Below are positions 1-8,487 of a stretch of 64,000 bases of DNA, in pieces (the stretch's first letter is position 1; the number at the start of each line of letters is the position of its first letter). The stretch lies in NCBI GenBank assembly GCA_030715195.1, contig JAUYVI010000004.1, positions 692,415 through 756,414 of the forward strand, in the 5' to 3' direction. A program made the position numbers and the translations under genes. The notes beneath the pieces are model-generated. The model saw only the letters and a list, made by a program, of their open reading frames with translations, ran no database searches and was not told where the DNA came from. This DNA comes from Dongia sedimenti. Its GTDB lineage: Bacteria > Pseudomonadota > Alphaproteobacteria > Dongiales > Dongiaceae.

Positions 1-89
1 AGAAAGATCGGTGCGCCGTCGGCCGCGCCGCTTTCCTCATAGGCAATGTCGAGAGCCGAAGTGCGGGCGTGCCGCAGAGACGCAGTCAT
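1..89 (-). CDS. Alpha/beta hydrolase, N-terminal fragment (runs off window)
   Basis: Only the first 29 codons are present. The frame starts at an ATG that overlaps the stop codon of the upstream J-domain gene in an ATGA arrangement, which suggests translational coupling. The visible N-terminus ends in LDIAYEESGAADGAPIF. This resembles the first strand and turn of alpha/beta hydrolases, just before the usual HG oxyanion-hole motif, which would lie outside the window. The family call is an inference from this short stretch, and the substrate cannot be guessed. Confidence 0.5.
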   Translation of the reverse strand, partial: MTASLRHARTSALDIAYEESGAADGAPIF

Positions 90-685
90 GCTTCGGCCGC
101 GGCGGCCTTCAGCGTGCCATAGGCCTGGTTGACCAGCTTCAGCTGCTCCTCGGCGCTCTTGTCGCCGCCATTGGCATCGGGATGCAGCTGCTTCACCAGC
201 GACTTGTAGCGCGCGCGAATCTCGGTCCAGGTAACGGGCGGCGCCAATTCCAGCACGGCGAGCGCCGCCTCTTCCTTGCTGGCGACCCGCTGCTTCTGCC
301 GGCGGCGCTCCTGCTCGGCGCGGTTCTTGGCAGCGTTCATGCGGGCATTGATCGCCTCGCGCACGTCGTCGGGCATGAACTCGGTTTCATCCATCGCGGC
401 GAAGCGGCGCGCCGCGGCGCTGGTGCCCCATTGGCCGAGCGGCCAGGTCGGCCGCTGCCAGACCGTATCGAAGCGCACCTGCTTCTCGATCTGGTCGGTG
501 TTCATGCCGGCGTAGAAATCCCAGGACTTGTTGTATTCGCGCACATGGTCCAGGCAGAACCAGAGATACTGGTTCAGCTGGTTCGGCGATTTCGGCGCGC
601 GGTACAGCCCCTCGGCCTCACATCCGGGATGGTGGCAGCGCATGGCCTGCGGCGGCGGATCGGGAATGTAGTGGCGTCTGACCAT
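86..685 (-). CDS. J-domain (DnaJ-like) protein
   Basis: A 199-residue protein with a J domain at its C-terminus (about residues 145-199), including the HPD triad near 168-170 in LHPDANG. This is the part that stimulates the ATPase of a DnaK-type Hsp70. The N-terminal third has spaced cysteines and histidines (CHHPGC, then FCLDH) that could bind metal; a Lys/Arg-rich helix joins the two parts. It lacks the Gly/Phe and zinc-finger regions of full DnaJ, so it is a type III J-protein, probably a specialised co-chaperone. The ATG at 685 was chosen over upstream frame extension because it has a GGGA-type ribosome site and begins the conserved part. It diverges from bolA, a pairing familiar in alphaproteobacteria. 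Confidence 0.85.
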   Translation of the reverse strand: MVRRHYIPDPPPQAMRCHHPGCEAEGLYRAPKSPNQLNQYLWFCLDHVREYNKSWDFYAGMNTDQIEKQVRFDTVWQRPTWPLGQWGTSAAARRFAAMDETEFMPDDVREAINARMNAAKNRAEQERRRQKQRVASKEEAALAVLELAPPVTWTEIRARYKSLVKQLHPDANGGDKSAEEQLKLVNQAYGTLKAAAAEA

Positions 686-842
686 CGTCCCAGTATGGCG
701 GAGTGGACCGTACCGGTGCAAGGCGGCGGGCTTGGGAGCCCGCAGCCGACAGCGGTTTTTCAGGTCGGATTGTCTCTCGTGATCGTGCAGATATGGTGAC
801 AAAATTCGGCGCGACAAGCGGATGCCCTCGAGGAGTATGAAT

Positions 843-1145
843 ATGGGTGCGGTGAAGACACGGATCGAAAGCAAGCTCGCGGCGGCGTTCGCACCGGACC
901 AACTGGAGGTCGAGGATCAAACCAATCAACACCACGGCCACGCCGGCTGGCGCGAAAGCGGGGAGACACATTTTCGGGTTTCAATTCGGAGCGCGCAATT
1001 TGCGGGCCGTACCAGGGTCGAGCGGCAGCGTGCGATCTACGCGGTGCTGGCCGAGGAACTGGCCGGTCCGGTGCATGCGCTGGCGATTTCCGCACGTGCT
1101 CCGGGCGAAACGGAGACGAGCAATTCTCCGGGCAATGTTTCCTAA
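843..1145 (+). CDS. bolA: BolA family protein
   Basis: A 100-residue protein with the BolA fold: an N-terminal helix (VKTRIESKLAAAF), a central strand region containing SGETHFRVSI, and a C-terminal helix with a conserved histidine near GPVHALAI. BolA proteins bind [2Fe-2S] clusters together with monothiol glutaredoxins and are tied to iron handling, cell shape and stress. The ATG at 843 has GAGGAG seven bases upstream; an in-frame ATG at 837 is too close to that site. The gene diverges from the J-domain gene across about 157 bp, which must hold both promoters. The family call is firm; the exact role is not shown by the sequence. Confidence 0.88.
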   Translation: MGAVKTRIESKLAAAFAPDQLEVEDQTNQHHGHAGWRESGETHFRVSIRSAQFAGRTRVERQRAIYAVLAEELAGPVHALAISARAPGETETSNSPGNVS

Positions 1146-1289
1146 CTTACTAGGATTGAAGCGAAAAACTCCACAACCTGGTTGACTTAATTCTGAATAA
1201 CATCTAGCGATAAGCGTACTCGATTTGAGTAGGGACGGCACCGGCAGTGGCGGGATGACCAGAGCCGGTGAAATCGGGGTCGAAGTAAA

Positions 1290-1571
1290 ATGGCAAGACG
1301 GCCGAAAGCGGCAATGATTGCCCGCAACGTGACTGTGGCGGGCAGGCGAACCAGTCTGCGTATGGAGCCTGAGATGTGGGACGCGCTGCAGGAAGCCGCG
1401 ACCCGCGAGGGGCTGAGCCTGCACGACTTCTGCACGGGTGTTGCGAAGCGTCGCGGCGCCTACAGCATGACAGCGGCTATTCGCGTGCATCTCTTGAGCT
1501 ATTTCCGCGACGCCGCCACCGAGGCGGGTCACAAGACTGCCGGCCACGGCAAGATCAAATCCAGACGCTAG
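1290..1571 (+). CDS. Ribbon-helix-helix domain protein
   Basis: A 93-residue basic protein. The segment NVTVAGRRTSLRMEPEMWDA is a classic ribbon-helix-helix start: a short strand, then RTSLRMEPEMW leading into helix A, followed by a second helix (LSLHDFCTGVAKR). Such proteins bind DNA as dimers, usually as repressors. This arylsulfate-sulfotransferase-like (RHH_4) variety occurs widely in alphaproteobacteria as a lone gene with no toxin partner. No toxin gene is adjacent here. It is followed at once by a convergent DUF2889 gene. Function beyond DNA binding is unknown. Confidence 0.8.
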   Translation: MARRPKAAMIARNVTVAGRRTSLRMEPEMWDALQEAATREGLSLHDFCTGVAKRRGAYSMTAAIRVHLLSYFRDAATEAGHKTAGHGKIKSRR

Positions 1572-1577
1572 CGGCGA

Positions 1578-2156
1578 TCAGCCTTTCGGCTGATAGAACT
1601 CCGGCCAGCTCGTCTTCACCACTTCGCCGTCGCCGGCGAGTGCGTGACAGGTGTCGATGAAGGCCGGCCGCTTGCCCCGACTGCCCGCATCCTCGAATGG
1701 CGGTGTCGTGTGTTGCACCCGCCGCCGCCGCTGCTGCTCGCCATAGATCGTCTGGAACGCGACCGTCGCCAGCGTTCGCAGCAATTCGACGTGATGGGTG
1801 CAGCCTTGGACGCCGCCGAATTTCTCCTTCAGCAGCGCGCCCCAGCCGCGGCCGATCCGGGCGCCTTTCAGCGCCGCGAAAGCGGGCGTGATCACCGGGC
1901 AGATTTCGAACGGTCCGGCCGCCGTCTCGGCGACCACGTCGAGGATCTGGAACGCCTCGTCGATGGTGACGCGGATCCGCATGTCGTGCAGCGGCTCGTC
2001 GGCTTGGATCTCGCCGCGGAAATCATTCGGGAAGGCGTAGGTCTTTCGGTCCGTCATCCGGCCTTCGATGTCATAGTGGCCGTCCGCGCGCAGATAGCCC
2101 TCGAAGGCGAAGTCGCGCTTGTGCAGCAGCTCGCGCCCCGCGGAATCCGGGCTCAC
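1578..2156 (-). CDS. DUF2889 domain protein
   Basis: A 192-residue soluble protein. It opens with HKRDFAFEGYLRADGHYDIE, continues with GRMTDRKTY and contains THHVELLRTLATVAFQTI. This pattern matches the DUF2889 family, which has no known function. The GTG start at 2156 overlaps the TGA of the upstream CBS-domain gene (GTGA), so the two are probably translated from one message. No signal peptide or membrane segment is visible. The coupling to a CorC-like protein is the only functional hint. Confidence 0.75.
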   Translation of the reverse strand: MSPDSAGRELLHKRDFAFEGYLRADGHYDIEGRMTDRKTYAFPNDFRGEIQADEPLHDMRIRVTIDEAFQILDVVAETAAGPFEICPVITPAFAALKGARIGRGWGALLKEKFGGVQGCTHHVELLRTLATVAFQTIYGEQQRRRRVQHTTPPFEDAGSRGKRPAFIDTCHALAGDGEVVKTSWPEFYQPKG

Positions 2157-3556
2157 GCCGCCGCTCCGGTGGTTCCGCCGCCGGGCTTCTTCGGCTCGAT
2201 CCTCACGCTGACCATGGTTTCGGAATTGGATGCTGCGTCCGGCGTCGCGGTCGCGGCGTCGCCTTTCTTGGTCTCGGAATCGGGCGGTGTCAGCCGCACC
2301 CGGGTGATCTGGTTGCGGCGCCGGTCCAGGATTTCGAAACGGAAGCCGTAGAAGACGAAGATCTGGCCGACCATCGGAATCCGGCGCGCCTCGTAGAGCA
2401 CCAAGCCGGCGATGGTCGAGGCGTGCTCGTCGGGAAGCTGCCAGCCGAACTCGCGATTGAGGTCGCGGATCGTGACCGTGCCGTCCATCACATAGCTGCC
2501 ATCCGCCTCGGAGGTGACGCCGGTGACCTTGATATCGTGCTCGTCGGAGATGTCGCCGACGATCTCTTCCAGAATGTCTTCCAGGGTCACGATGCCCATC
2601 AGGGCACCGTATTCATCGACCACGATGGCGAAGTGCTCATGCCGGCTGCGGAACGCCTCGAGCTGGGCCAGCAGATCGGTGCTGTCCGGAATGAACCAGG
2701 GCTTGCCGGCAAGGGCGACGATGTCCAGCCCCTCGAATTTCCACTGGTTGGCGTGCAGGGCGCGCAGCAGGGCCTTGGCGTGCAGAACGCCGACGACGTT
2801 GTCCGGGTCGCCGCGATAGATCGGGATGCGGGTGTGCGGGCTGCTCAAGGCCTGGTTGACGATCTCCTCGATCGGCAGATCGGCGTCCAGCATGGTCATG
2901 TTGCGGCGGTGGACCATGATGTCCGAGACCGGCACGTCGTCGAGGTCCAGGATCGAATGCAACATCTGGCCGGTATCCTGGATCTCCTCGACCGAACCGG
3001 CATGGAGCTGGATCGCGCCGCGCAGCTCTTCCATGCGCTCCTCGGCTCCCAGATGGTTGACGATCTTCAGGCCGAACAGGCGCAGGAAGCCGCTGCAGAT
3101 CAGATGCGTCACATGAGTGATTGGATAGGTGAGGTTGACGAAGAACTGCACCATCGGCGCCACGGCCAGGGAGAACCGATCGGCATTGTTGATGGCGAAG
3201 GTCTTCGGCAGCACTTCGCTGAAGATGTACAGGAACGCGGTGGCGGTTATGGCGCCGACCGCCGACATGGCGCCGGTGTCGCCGAAGGTATTGGTCAGCA
3301 GCGTGCTCATCAGCACCGCGGTCAGCGCATTGACCAGGGTGTTGCCGAGCAGGACGGTGCTGATCACCTTCTCCATCTTCTGATGCAACTTGCCGACGCG
3401 GATCGCGCGCTTGTTGCCCTGGCTGATCAGCGCCTGCATGCGGGCGCGCGATACGGCGGTGAGCGCGGTCTCCGATCCGGAGAAGAACCCCGAGGACATC
3501 AGCAGCAACAACAGGCCGATGATGTAGATGATCATGGTGTTATCCATGGGCGTCAT
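2153..3556 (-). CDS. CNNM/CBS-domain membrane protein (HlyC/CorC family)
   Basis: A 467-residue protein with the CorC/TlyC-YfjD architecture. A CNNM-type membrane domain occupies about residues 8-190, starting with a very hydrophobic helix and SSGFFSGSETALTAVSR and including FLYIFSEVLPKTFA. Two CBS domains follow (about 205-330; VPVSDIMVHRR and GIVTLEDILEEIVGDI), then a transporter-associated domain near 345-425. Homologues act in magnesium or cobalt export or resistance; the older label hemolysin is misleading. It lies 33 bp downstream of aroB and ends inside the DUF2889 start. ATG codons at 3556, 3547 and 3535 are all possible starts; none has a strong ribosome site. Confidence 0.88.
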   Translation of the reverse strand: MTPMDNTMIIYIIGLLLLLMSSGFFSGSETALTAVSRARMQALISQGNKRAIRVGKLHQKMEKVISTVLLGNTLVNALTAVLMSTLLTNTFGDTGAMSAVGAITATAFLYIFSEVLPKTFAINNADRFSLAVAPMVQFFVNLTYPITHVTHLICSGFLRLFGLKIVNHLGAEERMEELRGAIQLHAGSVEEIQDTGQMLHSILDLDDVPVSDIMVHRRNMTMLDADLPIEEIVNQALSSPHTRIPIYRGDPDNVVGVLHAKALLRALHANQWKFEGLDIVALAGKPWFIPDSTDLLAQLEAFRSRHEHFAIVVDEYGALMGIVTLEDILEEIVGDISDEHDIKVTGVTSEADGSYVMDGTVTIRDLNREFGWQLPDEHASTIAGLVLYEARRIPMVGQIFVFYGFRFEILDRRRNQITRVRLTPPDSETKKGDAATATPDAASNSETMVSVRIEPKKPGGGTTGAAA

Positions 3557-3589
3557 CCATTGCGATTGTCATGGGCTGGAATCCAAGGC

Positions 3590-4714
3590 TCAAGCGGCGA
3601 TGGCGGTTTCCAGCAGCGCGGAAATCTCTTCGAGCGCGGCATGGGCTGGAAAGAAAGCCTGGCCGATGCCCTTGGCGAGGACGAAGGCGATGCGCCCGTC
3701 CTGCACCTTCTTGTCGCGGCCCATATGCCGGATCAGCCGTTCGGCCGACCACTCGCGCCCGTCGATCCAGGTGGGCGAGGTGGGCAGCCCGACGCTGGCC
3801 AGGTGGCGCTGCACCCGCGCCGCGTCTTCCAGCGTGCAGAGGCCGAGCTGGGCCGAGAGATCGAAGGCCATCACCATGCCGATCGCCACGGCCTCGCCGT
3901 GCAGCAGCTCGTCGGAATAGCCGCATTCGGCTTCCAGCGCATGACCGAAGGTGTGGCCGAGATTGAGCAGCGCGCGCGCATCCTGCTCGCGCTCGTCGGC
4001 GGCGACCACGCGTGCCTTGTTGCGGCAGCTTTCCAGCACCGCATGGCGCAGCGGGCCGTCGGCGCGTTCGATCACATCGACGCCGTTCGATTCCAGCCAG
4101 CTGAAGAATTGCGGATCGTTGATCAGCCCGTATTTCGCGACCTCGGCATAGCCGGCCAGCATCTGGCGGCGCGGCAGCGTGTCGAGCGTCGCGGTGTCGG
4201 CCAGCACCAGGCGCGGCTGGTGGAACGCGCCGACCAGGTTCTTGCCTTGCGGCGTGTCGATCCCGGTCTTGCCGCCGACCGAGGAATCGACCTGGGCCAG
4301 CAGCGTGGTCGGAATCTGCACGAAGTCGATGCCGCGCAGCGCTATCGCCGCGGCGAAACCGGTCAGGTCTCCGATCACGCCGCCGCCCAGCGCCACCAAG
4401 GTGGTGCGCCGCTCGATGCCGATCTCGAGCAGCTGGTTGAGCAGGCCCTCCAGGCCGGTGAAGCTCTTGGTCTGCTCGCCGGCTTCGAGCACGATGCTGT
4501 CGATGGCGATGCCGGCGGCGCGCACCGAGCGCTCCAGCCCTTCCAGGTGATGGGGCGCCACATTGCTGTCGGTGATCGCGATCACGCGCTTCTGCTTCAG
4601 CAGCGGAAGCATGAGCTTCCCGGCCTCGGCGATCAGCCCGCGGCCGATCAGGATCTCGTAACTGCGCTGGCCGAGATCGACGCTCAGTCTGTCGATCCTA
4701 GATCGGTCGCTCAT
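3590..4714 (-). CDS. aroB: 3-dehydroquinate synthase
   Basis: A 374-residue enzyme converting DAHP to 3-dehydroquinate, step two of the shikimate pathway. It shows the NAD-binding GGGVIGDLTGF, the substrate region TTLLAQVDSSVGGKTGID, and the metal-ligand motifs EVAKYGLI and LGHTFGHALEA. The length is normal for the family. The start ATG at 4714 overlaps the stop of aroK (4 bp), so the two are translationally coupled, the usual aroK-aroB order in proteobacteria. Confidence 0.97.
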   Translation of the reverse strand: MSDRSRIDRLSVDLGQRSYEILIGRGLIAEAGKLMLPLLKQKRVIAITDSNVAPHHLEGLERSVRAAGIAIDSIVLEAGEQTKSFTGLEGLLNQLLEIGIERRTTLVALGGGVIGDLTGFAAAIALRGIDFVQIPTTLLAQVDSSVGGKTGIDTPQGKNLVGAFHQPRLVLADTATLDTLPRRQMLAGYAEVAKYGLINDPQFFSWLESNGVDVIERADGPLRHAVLESCRNKARVVAADEREQDARALLNLGHTFGHALEAECGYSDELLHGEAVAIGMVMAFDLSAQLGLCTLEDAARVQRHLASVGLPTSPTWIDGREWSAERLIRHMGRDKKVQDGRIAFVLAKGIGQAFFPAHAALEEISALLETAIAA

Positions 4715-5277
4715 TCCGCGGCGCCCGATTGTGACGGATGGAGATAGGCATCGAGCGCGTCGAGCACGCGGTCCATGGTCATCTCCGGCGGACCGTCGGC
4801 GCTGTCGACCGTGACGTCGGCCTCGGCATAGACCGGATAGCGCAGATCCATGAGCTCGGTGAGCTTGGCGCGCTGATCGACATTCTTCAGCAGCGGTCGG
4901 TCGTTGCGGCGGCCGACCCGCTTCAGGAGCTGCTCGAGCTCGGCGCGGAGCCAGATCGAGGTCGCCTTTTCCTTGATCATCTTGCGGGTCTGCGGGTCCA
5001 TGAAGGCGCCGCCGCCGGTCGCCATCACATGGACCGGATTGCTCAAAAGGCGCGCGATAACCCGCCGCTCGCCGTCGCGGAAGGCCTGCTCGCCATGCAC
5101 CTCGAAAATGTCGGAGATGCTGCAGCCGGCGGCCGCCTCGATCTCGCGGTCGGCATCGACGAAGGGCAGGCCGAAGTGCTGGGCGAGCCTTTTGCCGATG
5201 CAGCTCTTGCCGGCGCCCATCAACCCGACCAGAACGATGCTGCGGTCGAGATTGCCGCCGGGAATTGCCTTATTCAT
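4711..5277 (-). CDS. aroK: Shikimate kinase
   Basis: A 188-residue kinase that phosphorylates shikimate at the 3-hydroxyl using ATP. The P-loop is GLMGAGKSCIG near residues 20-30; FVDADREIE holds the shikimate-binding Asp, and the ATGGGAF glycine loop is present. A lid arginine lies in RRNDRPLL. The ATG at 5277 gives the family length. A TTG-initiated extension to 5322 is open but adds 15 residues with no family support. It leads the operon aroK-aroB-CNNM/CBS-DUF2889. Confidence 0.96.
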   Translation of the reverse strand: MNKAIPGGNLDRSIVLVGLMGAGKSCIGKRLAQHFGLPFVDADREIEAAAGCSISDIFEVHGEQAFRDGERRVIARLLSNPVHVMATGGGAFMDPQTRKMIKEKATSIWLRAELEQLLKRVGRRNDRPLLKNVDQRAKLTELMDLRYPVYAEADVTVDSADGPPEMTMDRVLDALDAYLHPSQSGAAE

Positions 5278-5436
5278 CCGTATCCGCCGTATCTGAGCTC
5301 CGTACCGACCACCCTTGTTCAACCAGGCGTGATCGAAAACGAGACTAGCATAGAGAATGAGCCCTATGGCAAGTTAACCGCCACCGCAGCCGGCCCGCGC
5401 CGGCGAAACGAAGCATTTCTTTTCAAGAACTTGGGC

Positions 5437-5580
5437 ATGAATCGGATCATCCTCGGAGTCGTGGTCATCATCGTGGTCTTGCTGGCGGGCGGGGTGGTTT
5501 TCCTCGGCACCTATCAGCAGCCGCCGGCGACTTCCAAGCTGGAAGTCCAGGTCCCGAATGACCGGCTCACCCTGCAATGA
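5437..5580 (+). CDS. Small single-pass membrane protein
   Basis: A 47-residue ORF. Residues about 4-24 form one strongly hydrophobic helix (ILGVVVIIVVLLAGGVVFLG), followed by a short polar tail with PPATSKLEVQVPNDRL. The ATG at 5437 has a purine-rich stretch (AAGAAC) upstream. The last codons overlap the start of the following secreted-protein gene by 23 bp, which supports co-expression. Small proteins of this form with a C-terminal PN(D/E)R motif appear, from memory, before xerD-linked genes in related bacteria; this should be confirmed by search. Function unknown. Confidence 0.6.
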   Translation: MNRIILGVVVIIVVLLAGGVVFLGTYQQPPATSKLEVQVPNDRLTLQ

Positions 5581-7426
5581 CGGCGCCAGCCCGGTCGGTC
5601 CCCGGGGGCTGGTCATCCTGAAATCGGCCGCCTGCGCCGCGTTCGCTCTGCTTGTCCTCTCCGGCGGCGCGTTTTTTAGTGCAGCCTCGGCGCTGTCGCC
5701 GCCGACCGAGTTGGGTCCGCCGGAACCGCCGGCCACCAGCCAGCCGCCGCCGAGCGGGTCGGGGTCCGGGATCGATACCGAGCCGCTGCCGGCTCCCACC
5801 ACCGCCGAGCCCCTGCCGCCCCCGGATGCCGGGGTGCCCCTGCCCGGCGCGACCCTGCCTAGCGCGACCCTGCCCGGCGCGCAGTCCCTGCCGCCCGCCG
5901 CTGCCGCATCCGCGCCGCCCGCTTCGATCGGTGCCGATCTCGGACCCAATCTCTGGCTCGGCAGCGAGACTTCGCGCTTGATGGCGTTGATCGCGCAATT
6001 GCCGGCGCCGGTCACCGTGCCCGGCCCGCGCGATCTGCAGCTGCGCCTGCTGACCAGTGCCGCAATCCCGCAGGGTGCCGCACCCGGTACCGATCCGCTG
6101 CTCGCCTTCAAGGCCGACCGGCTGAATGCGATGGGCTTCTCCGACGCGGCCCTGGGTCTGACCAGCGCCGCGGCAAACGCCGCGCCGGTCAATCCGCAGC
6201 AGGCGGTGGAGCAGGCGCTGACCGCCGGCGATTCCAACGCGGCCTGTGCCACCGTCGACAGCGAACTCGCGAAGATCGCGACGCCGGACCTCTTCTGGCG
6301 GAAGGCGCTGATCTATTGCCAGCTGTCGCGCCAGCAGACCGACCAGGCGGGGATCGGGCTCGATCTCCTGCGCGAGTTGCCGAACAAGGATGCGGCGACC
6401 AGCAACTTCGTCGCCGTCGCTGCGGTCGTTACCGGCGATGCCAAGGCGAAGTCGGTGAAGAAGATCGCCACGGCCGACCCGGTGCTGATCGCGACGATGA
6501 AGCTCGCCGGATTGCCGCCGCCGCCGGCCGCTGCCGCCATTGCGCCGAAACCGACCGGCCCCGCCGGCACGGTGGCGATCGCGCGCGACGGATCGCAGCC
6601 GCTGCCCAACCGCATCGATGCCGCCGAGCGGGCCTTTGCAGCCGGCCTCGTTCCGATCGAGGAATTGATCGCAATCTATGAGCTCGCGCCTGCGGCCAGC
6701 GGCGATCCGGTCGCGGCGATCTCGGCCTCGGATTCACCGCTGACCCGCGCGGCGCTTTACAAGGCGGCTGCATCGGCGACGACGCCCGACGTCCGCGCGC
6801 GGATGATCGCCGCCGCCTTGCAGCGCGGCCGGTTGCGCGGCGATTACTTCTCGCAGGTCGCGCTCTACAAGCCCTATGCCCAGCAGGTGCAGCCCGCCCG
6901 CAACCTCGCCTGGTTCGCGCCGGAAGCGGCGCGGCTGATGTTCCTCTCCGGCAACAATGATCGCGGCGCCTTCTGGCTCAACCTGCTCGAGACTTCGAGC
7001 GCCAATCCGGATCTCGCGCGCCAGACGCCGGGCTTGCGCCTGCTCGGCAGTCTCGCGCGCAGCCGCGCTGGCAACCTCGGCAATCAGGACCCGGTCGCCG
7101 CCTGGGCCGCGTCCACCGGCGCCGGGCAGGAGAAGGCGACGCAGGTCTATGCGCTCTTTGCCGGGCTCGGCCAGCGCATCGGCGGCTGGACCGGCATCGC
7201 GCCGATCACCCAGAGCGGCAGCCTCGGCGCGCAGATCAACCAGGCGGCCCTGGCCGGGCGGCGCGGCGAGACCGTGCTGCTGTCGCTGATCGCGTTCGGC
7301 GGCGACCGCCTCGCCGCCACCGATCCCGCGGCCTTGACGGCGGCGCTCGGCGGGTTGACCTCGGTCGGCCTCGGCCAGGAAGCGCATGACATCGCGCTCC
7401 AGGCCGCGGTGCTGATCGGCCTCTAG
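5558..7426 (+). CDS. Secreted Pro/Ala-rich protein, hypothetical
   Basis: A 622-residue protein. A hydrophobic segment at about residues 19-45 (LVILKSAACAAFALLVLSGG) looks like a signal peptide or anchor with an unusually long n-region. Residues about 47-130 are low complexity, rich in Pro, Ala and Ser with repeated LPGATLPSATLPGA units. The rest is alanine-rich and helical, resembling stacked helical repeats; QAVEQALTAGDSNAACATV is a typical stretch. Related proteins have been annotated as antifreeze-glycopeptide-like, a name based on composition only. It overlaps the small membrane gene upstream and ends two bases before xerD. A periplasmic or envelope role is inferred. Confidence 0.7.
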   Translation: MTGSPCNDGASPVGPRGLVILKSAACAAFALLVLSGGAFFSAASALSPPTELGPPEPPATSQPPPSGSGSGIDTEPLPAPTTAEPLPPPDAGVPLPGATLPSATLPGAQSLPPAAAASAPPASIGADLGPNLWLGSETSRLMALIAQLPAPVTVPGPRDLQLRLLTSAAIPQGAAPGTDPLLAFKADRLNAMGFSDAALGLTSAAANAAPVNPQQAVEQALTAGDSNAACATVDSELAKIATPDLFWRKALIYCQLSRQQTDQAGIGLDLLRELPNKDAATSNFVAVAAVVTGDAKAKSVKKIATADPVLIATMKLAGLPPPPAAAAIAPKPTGPAGTVAIARDGSQPLPNRIDAAERAFAAGLVPIEELIAIYELAPAASGDPVAAISASDSPLTRAALYKAAASATTPDVRARMIAAALQRGRLRGDYFSQVALYKPYAQQVQPARNLAWFAPEAARLMFLSGNNDRGAFWLNLLETSSANPDLARQTPGLRLLGSLARSRAGNLGNQDPVAAWAASTGAGQEKATQVYALFAGLGQRIGGWTGIAPITQSGSLGAQINQAALAGRRGETVLLSLIAFGGDRLAATDPAALTAALGGLTSVGLGQEAHDIALQAAVLIGL

Positions 7427-7428
7427 CG

Positions 7429-8385
7429 ATGGCCGAAACGCCTTCCTCGGAAACGCTGATCGAACGCTTCCTGGAAATGCTGAGCGCGGAGCGCAACGCC
7501 GCGGCCAACACGCACGCGGCCTATGAACGCGACCTCGACGATGCATCCGATTTCATGATCTCGCGCCGGCTGACCTTGGGTCGGGCGGCGACGGCGGACC
7601 TCTCCGCTTATCTCGCCGACCTGAACAAGCGCGGCCTGGCCGCGCGCAGTGCGGCGCGACGCCTCTCGGCCCTGCGGCAGTTCTTCAAGTTCCTGGTCGC
7701 CGAGAACATCCGCGCCGACGATCCCTCGGCGGCGCTCGACGGGCCGAAGCTCGGTCGGCCGCTGCCGAAGCTGCTCGACGAAGACGAGATGGTGCGGCTG
7801 ATCGAGGTCTGCGCCGCGCTGGATGGGCCGAGCGGGGCGCGGCTGAAGGCGCTGGTCGAGCTGTCTTATGCCAGCGGGTTGCGGGTCTCCGAGCTGGTCG
7901 GCATGCCGCTCGCCGCGGTGCTGCGCGAGCAGCCGGTTCTGATCGTCCGCGGCAAGGGGTCGAAGGAGCGCATGGTGCCGCTCAATGCGCCGGCCCGTGC
8001 CGCGCTGAACGCCTACCTGGAACACCGCAACAGTTTCCTGCCGAAAGGGCCTCAGGGACGTCCGATGAATTCGCCGCATCTTTTCCCCTCGCGCGGCAAG
8101 GAAGGCCATCTCACCCGCCAGCGCTTCGGCCAACTGCTGAAGGAGCTGGCGCTCGCGGCCAACATCGCGCCGGAGCGGATCTCGCCGCATGTGCTGCGCC
8201 ATGCCTTCGCGACCCATCTCCTGGATCACGGCGCCGACTTGCGCAGCCTGCAGAAGATGCTCGGCCATGCCGACATCGCGACCACGCAGATCTATACCCA
8301 TGTCGCCGGCCGCCGCCTGAAGGAACTGGTCGAGGCGCATCATCCCTTGGCAGCAGCCCCGCGCCGTAAAAAAACCGAGCATTGA
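7429..8385 (+). CDS. xerD: Tyrosine recombinase, XerC/XerD type
   Basis: A 318-residue recombinase with all tyrosine-recombinase catalytic residues in place: Arg152 (SGLRVSEL), Lys176 (RGKGSKER), His254 and Arg257 (HVLRHAFATHLL), His280 (LGHADI) and Tyr289 (QIYTHV). An N-terminal SAM-like core-binding domain covers about residues 8-95. Length and motifs match chromosomal XerC/XerD, which resolve chromosome dimers at dif with FtsK, rather than phage integrases. XerD versus XerC is a judgement from the general look. It follows the Pro/Ala-rich secreted protein with a two-base gap. Confidence 0.9.
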   Translation: MAETPSSETLIERFLEMLSAERNAAANTHAAYERDLDDASDFMISRRLTLGRAATADLSAYLADLNKRGLAARSAARRLSALRQFFKFLVAENIRADDPSAALDGPKLGRPLPKLLDEDEMVRLIEVCAALDGPSGARLKALVELSYASGLRVSELVGMPLAAVLREQPVLIVRGKGSKERMVPLNAPARAALNAYLEHRNSFLPKGPQGRPMNSPHLFPSRGKEGHLTRQRFGQLLKELALAANIAPERISPHVLRHAFATHLLDHGADLRSLQKMLGHADIATTQIYTHVAGRRLKELVEAHHPLAAAPRRKKTEH

Positions 8386-8487
8386 CAGGGCCCTGGATAC
8401 CCGCCAAAAACCCCGGAGCCGAGCCCCCGCGGCATTCTTCCGTATTTCCAGGAAAGTGTCCGCAAGGGACCAGGAGCAGGGCAAGGG

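Noticed and set aside
1182..1210. TTGACT-N17-TAGCGA as promoter of the ribbon-helix-helix gene
   Set aside because: The -10 match is poor and the region has no other support, so it was not listed as a feature.
2423..4747. A 774-codon open frame on the plus strand opposite the CNNM/CBS gene and aroB
   Set aside because: It lies over two well-supported genes in the opposite direction and shows only compositional bias (many Gln, Asp, His).
7429..8385. Possible phage or integron integrase
   Set aside because: Size, N-terminal domain and context fit chromosomal XerC/XerD; no att site, tRNA or phage gene is near.
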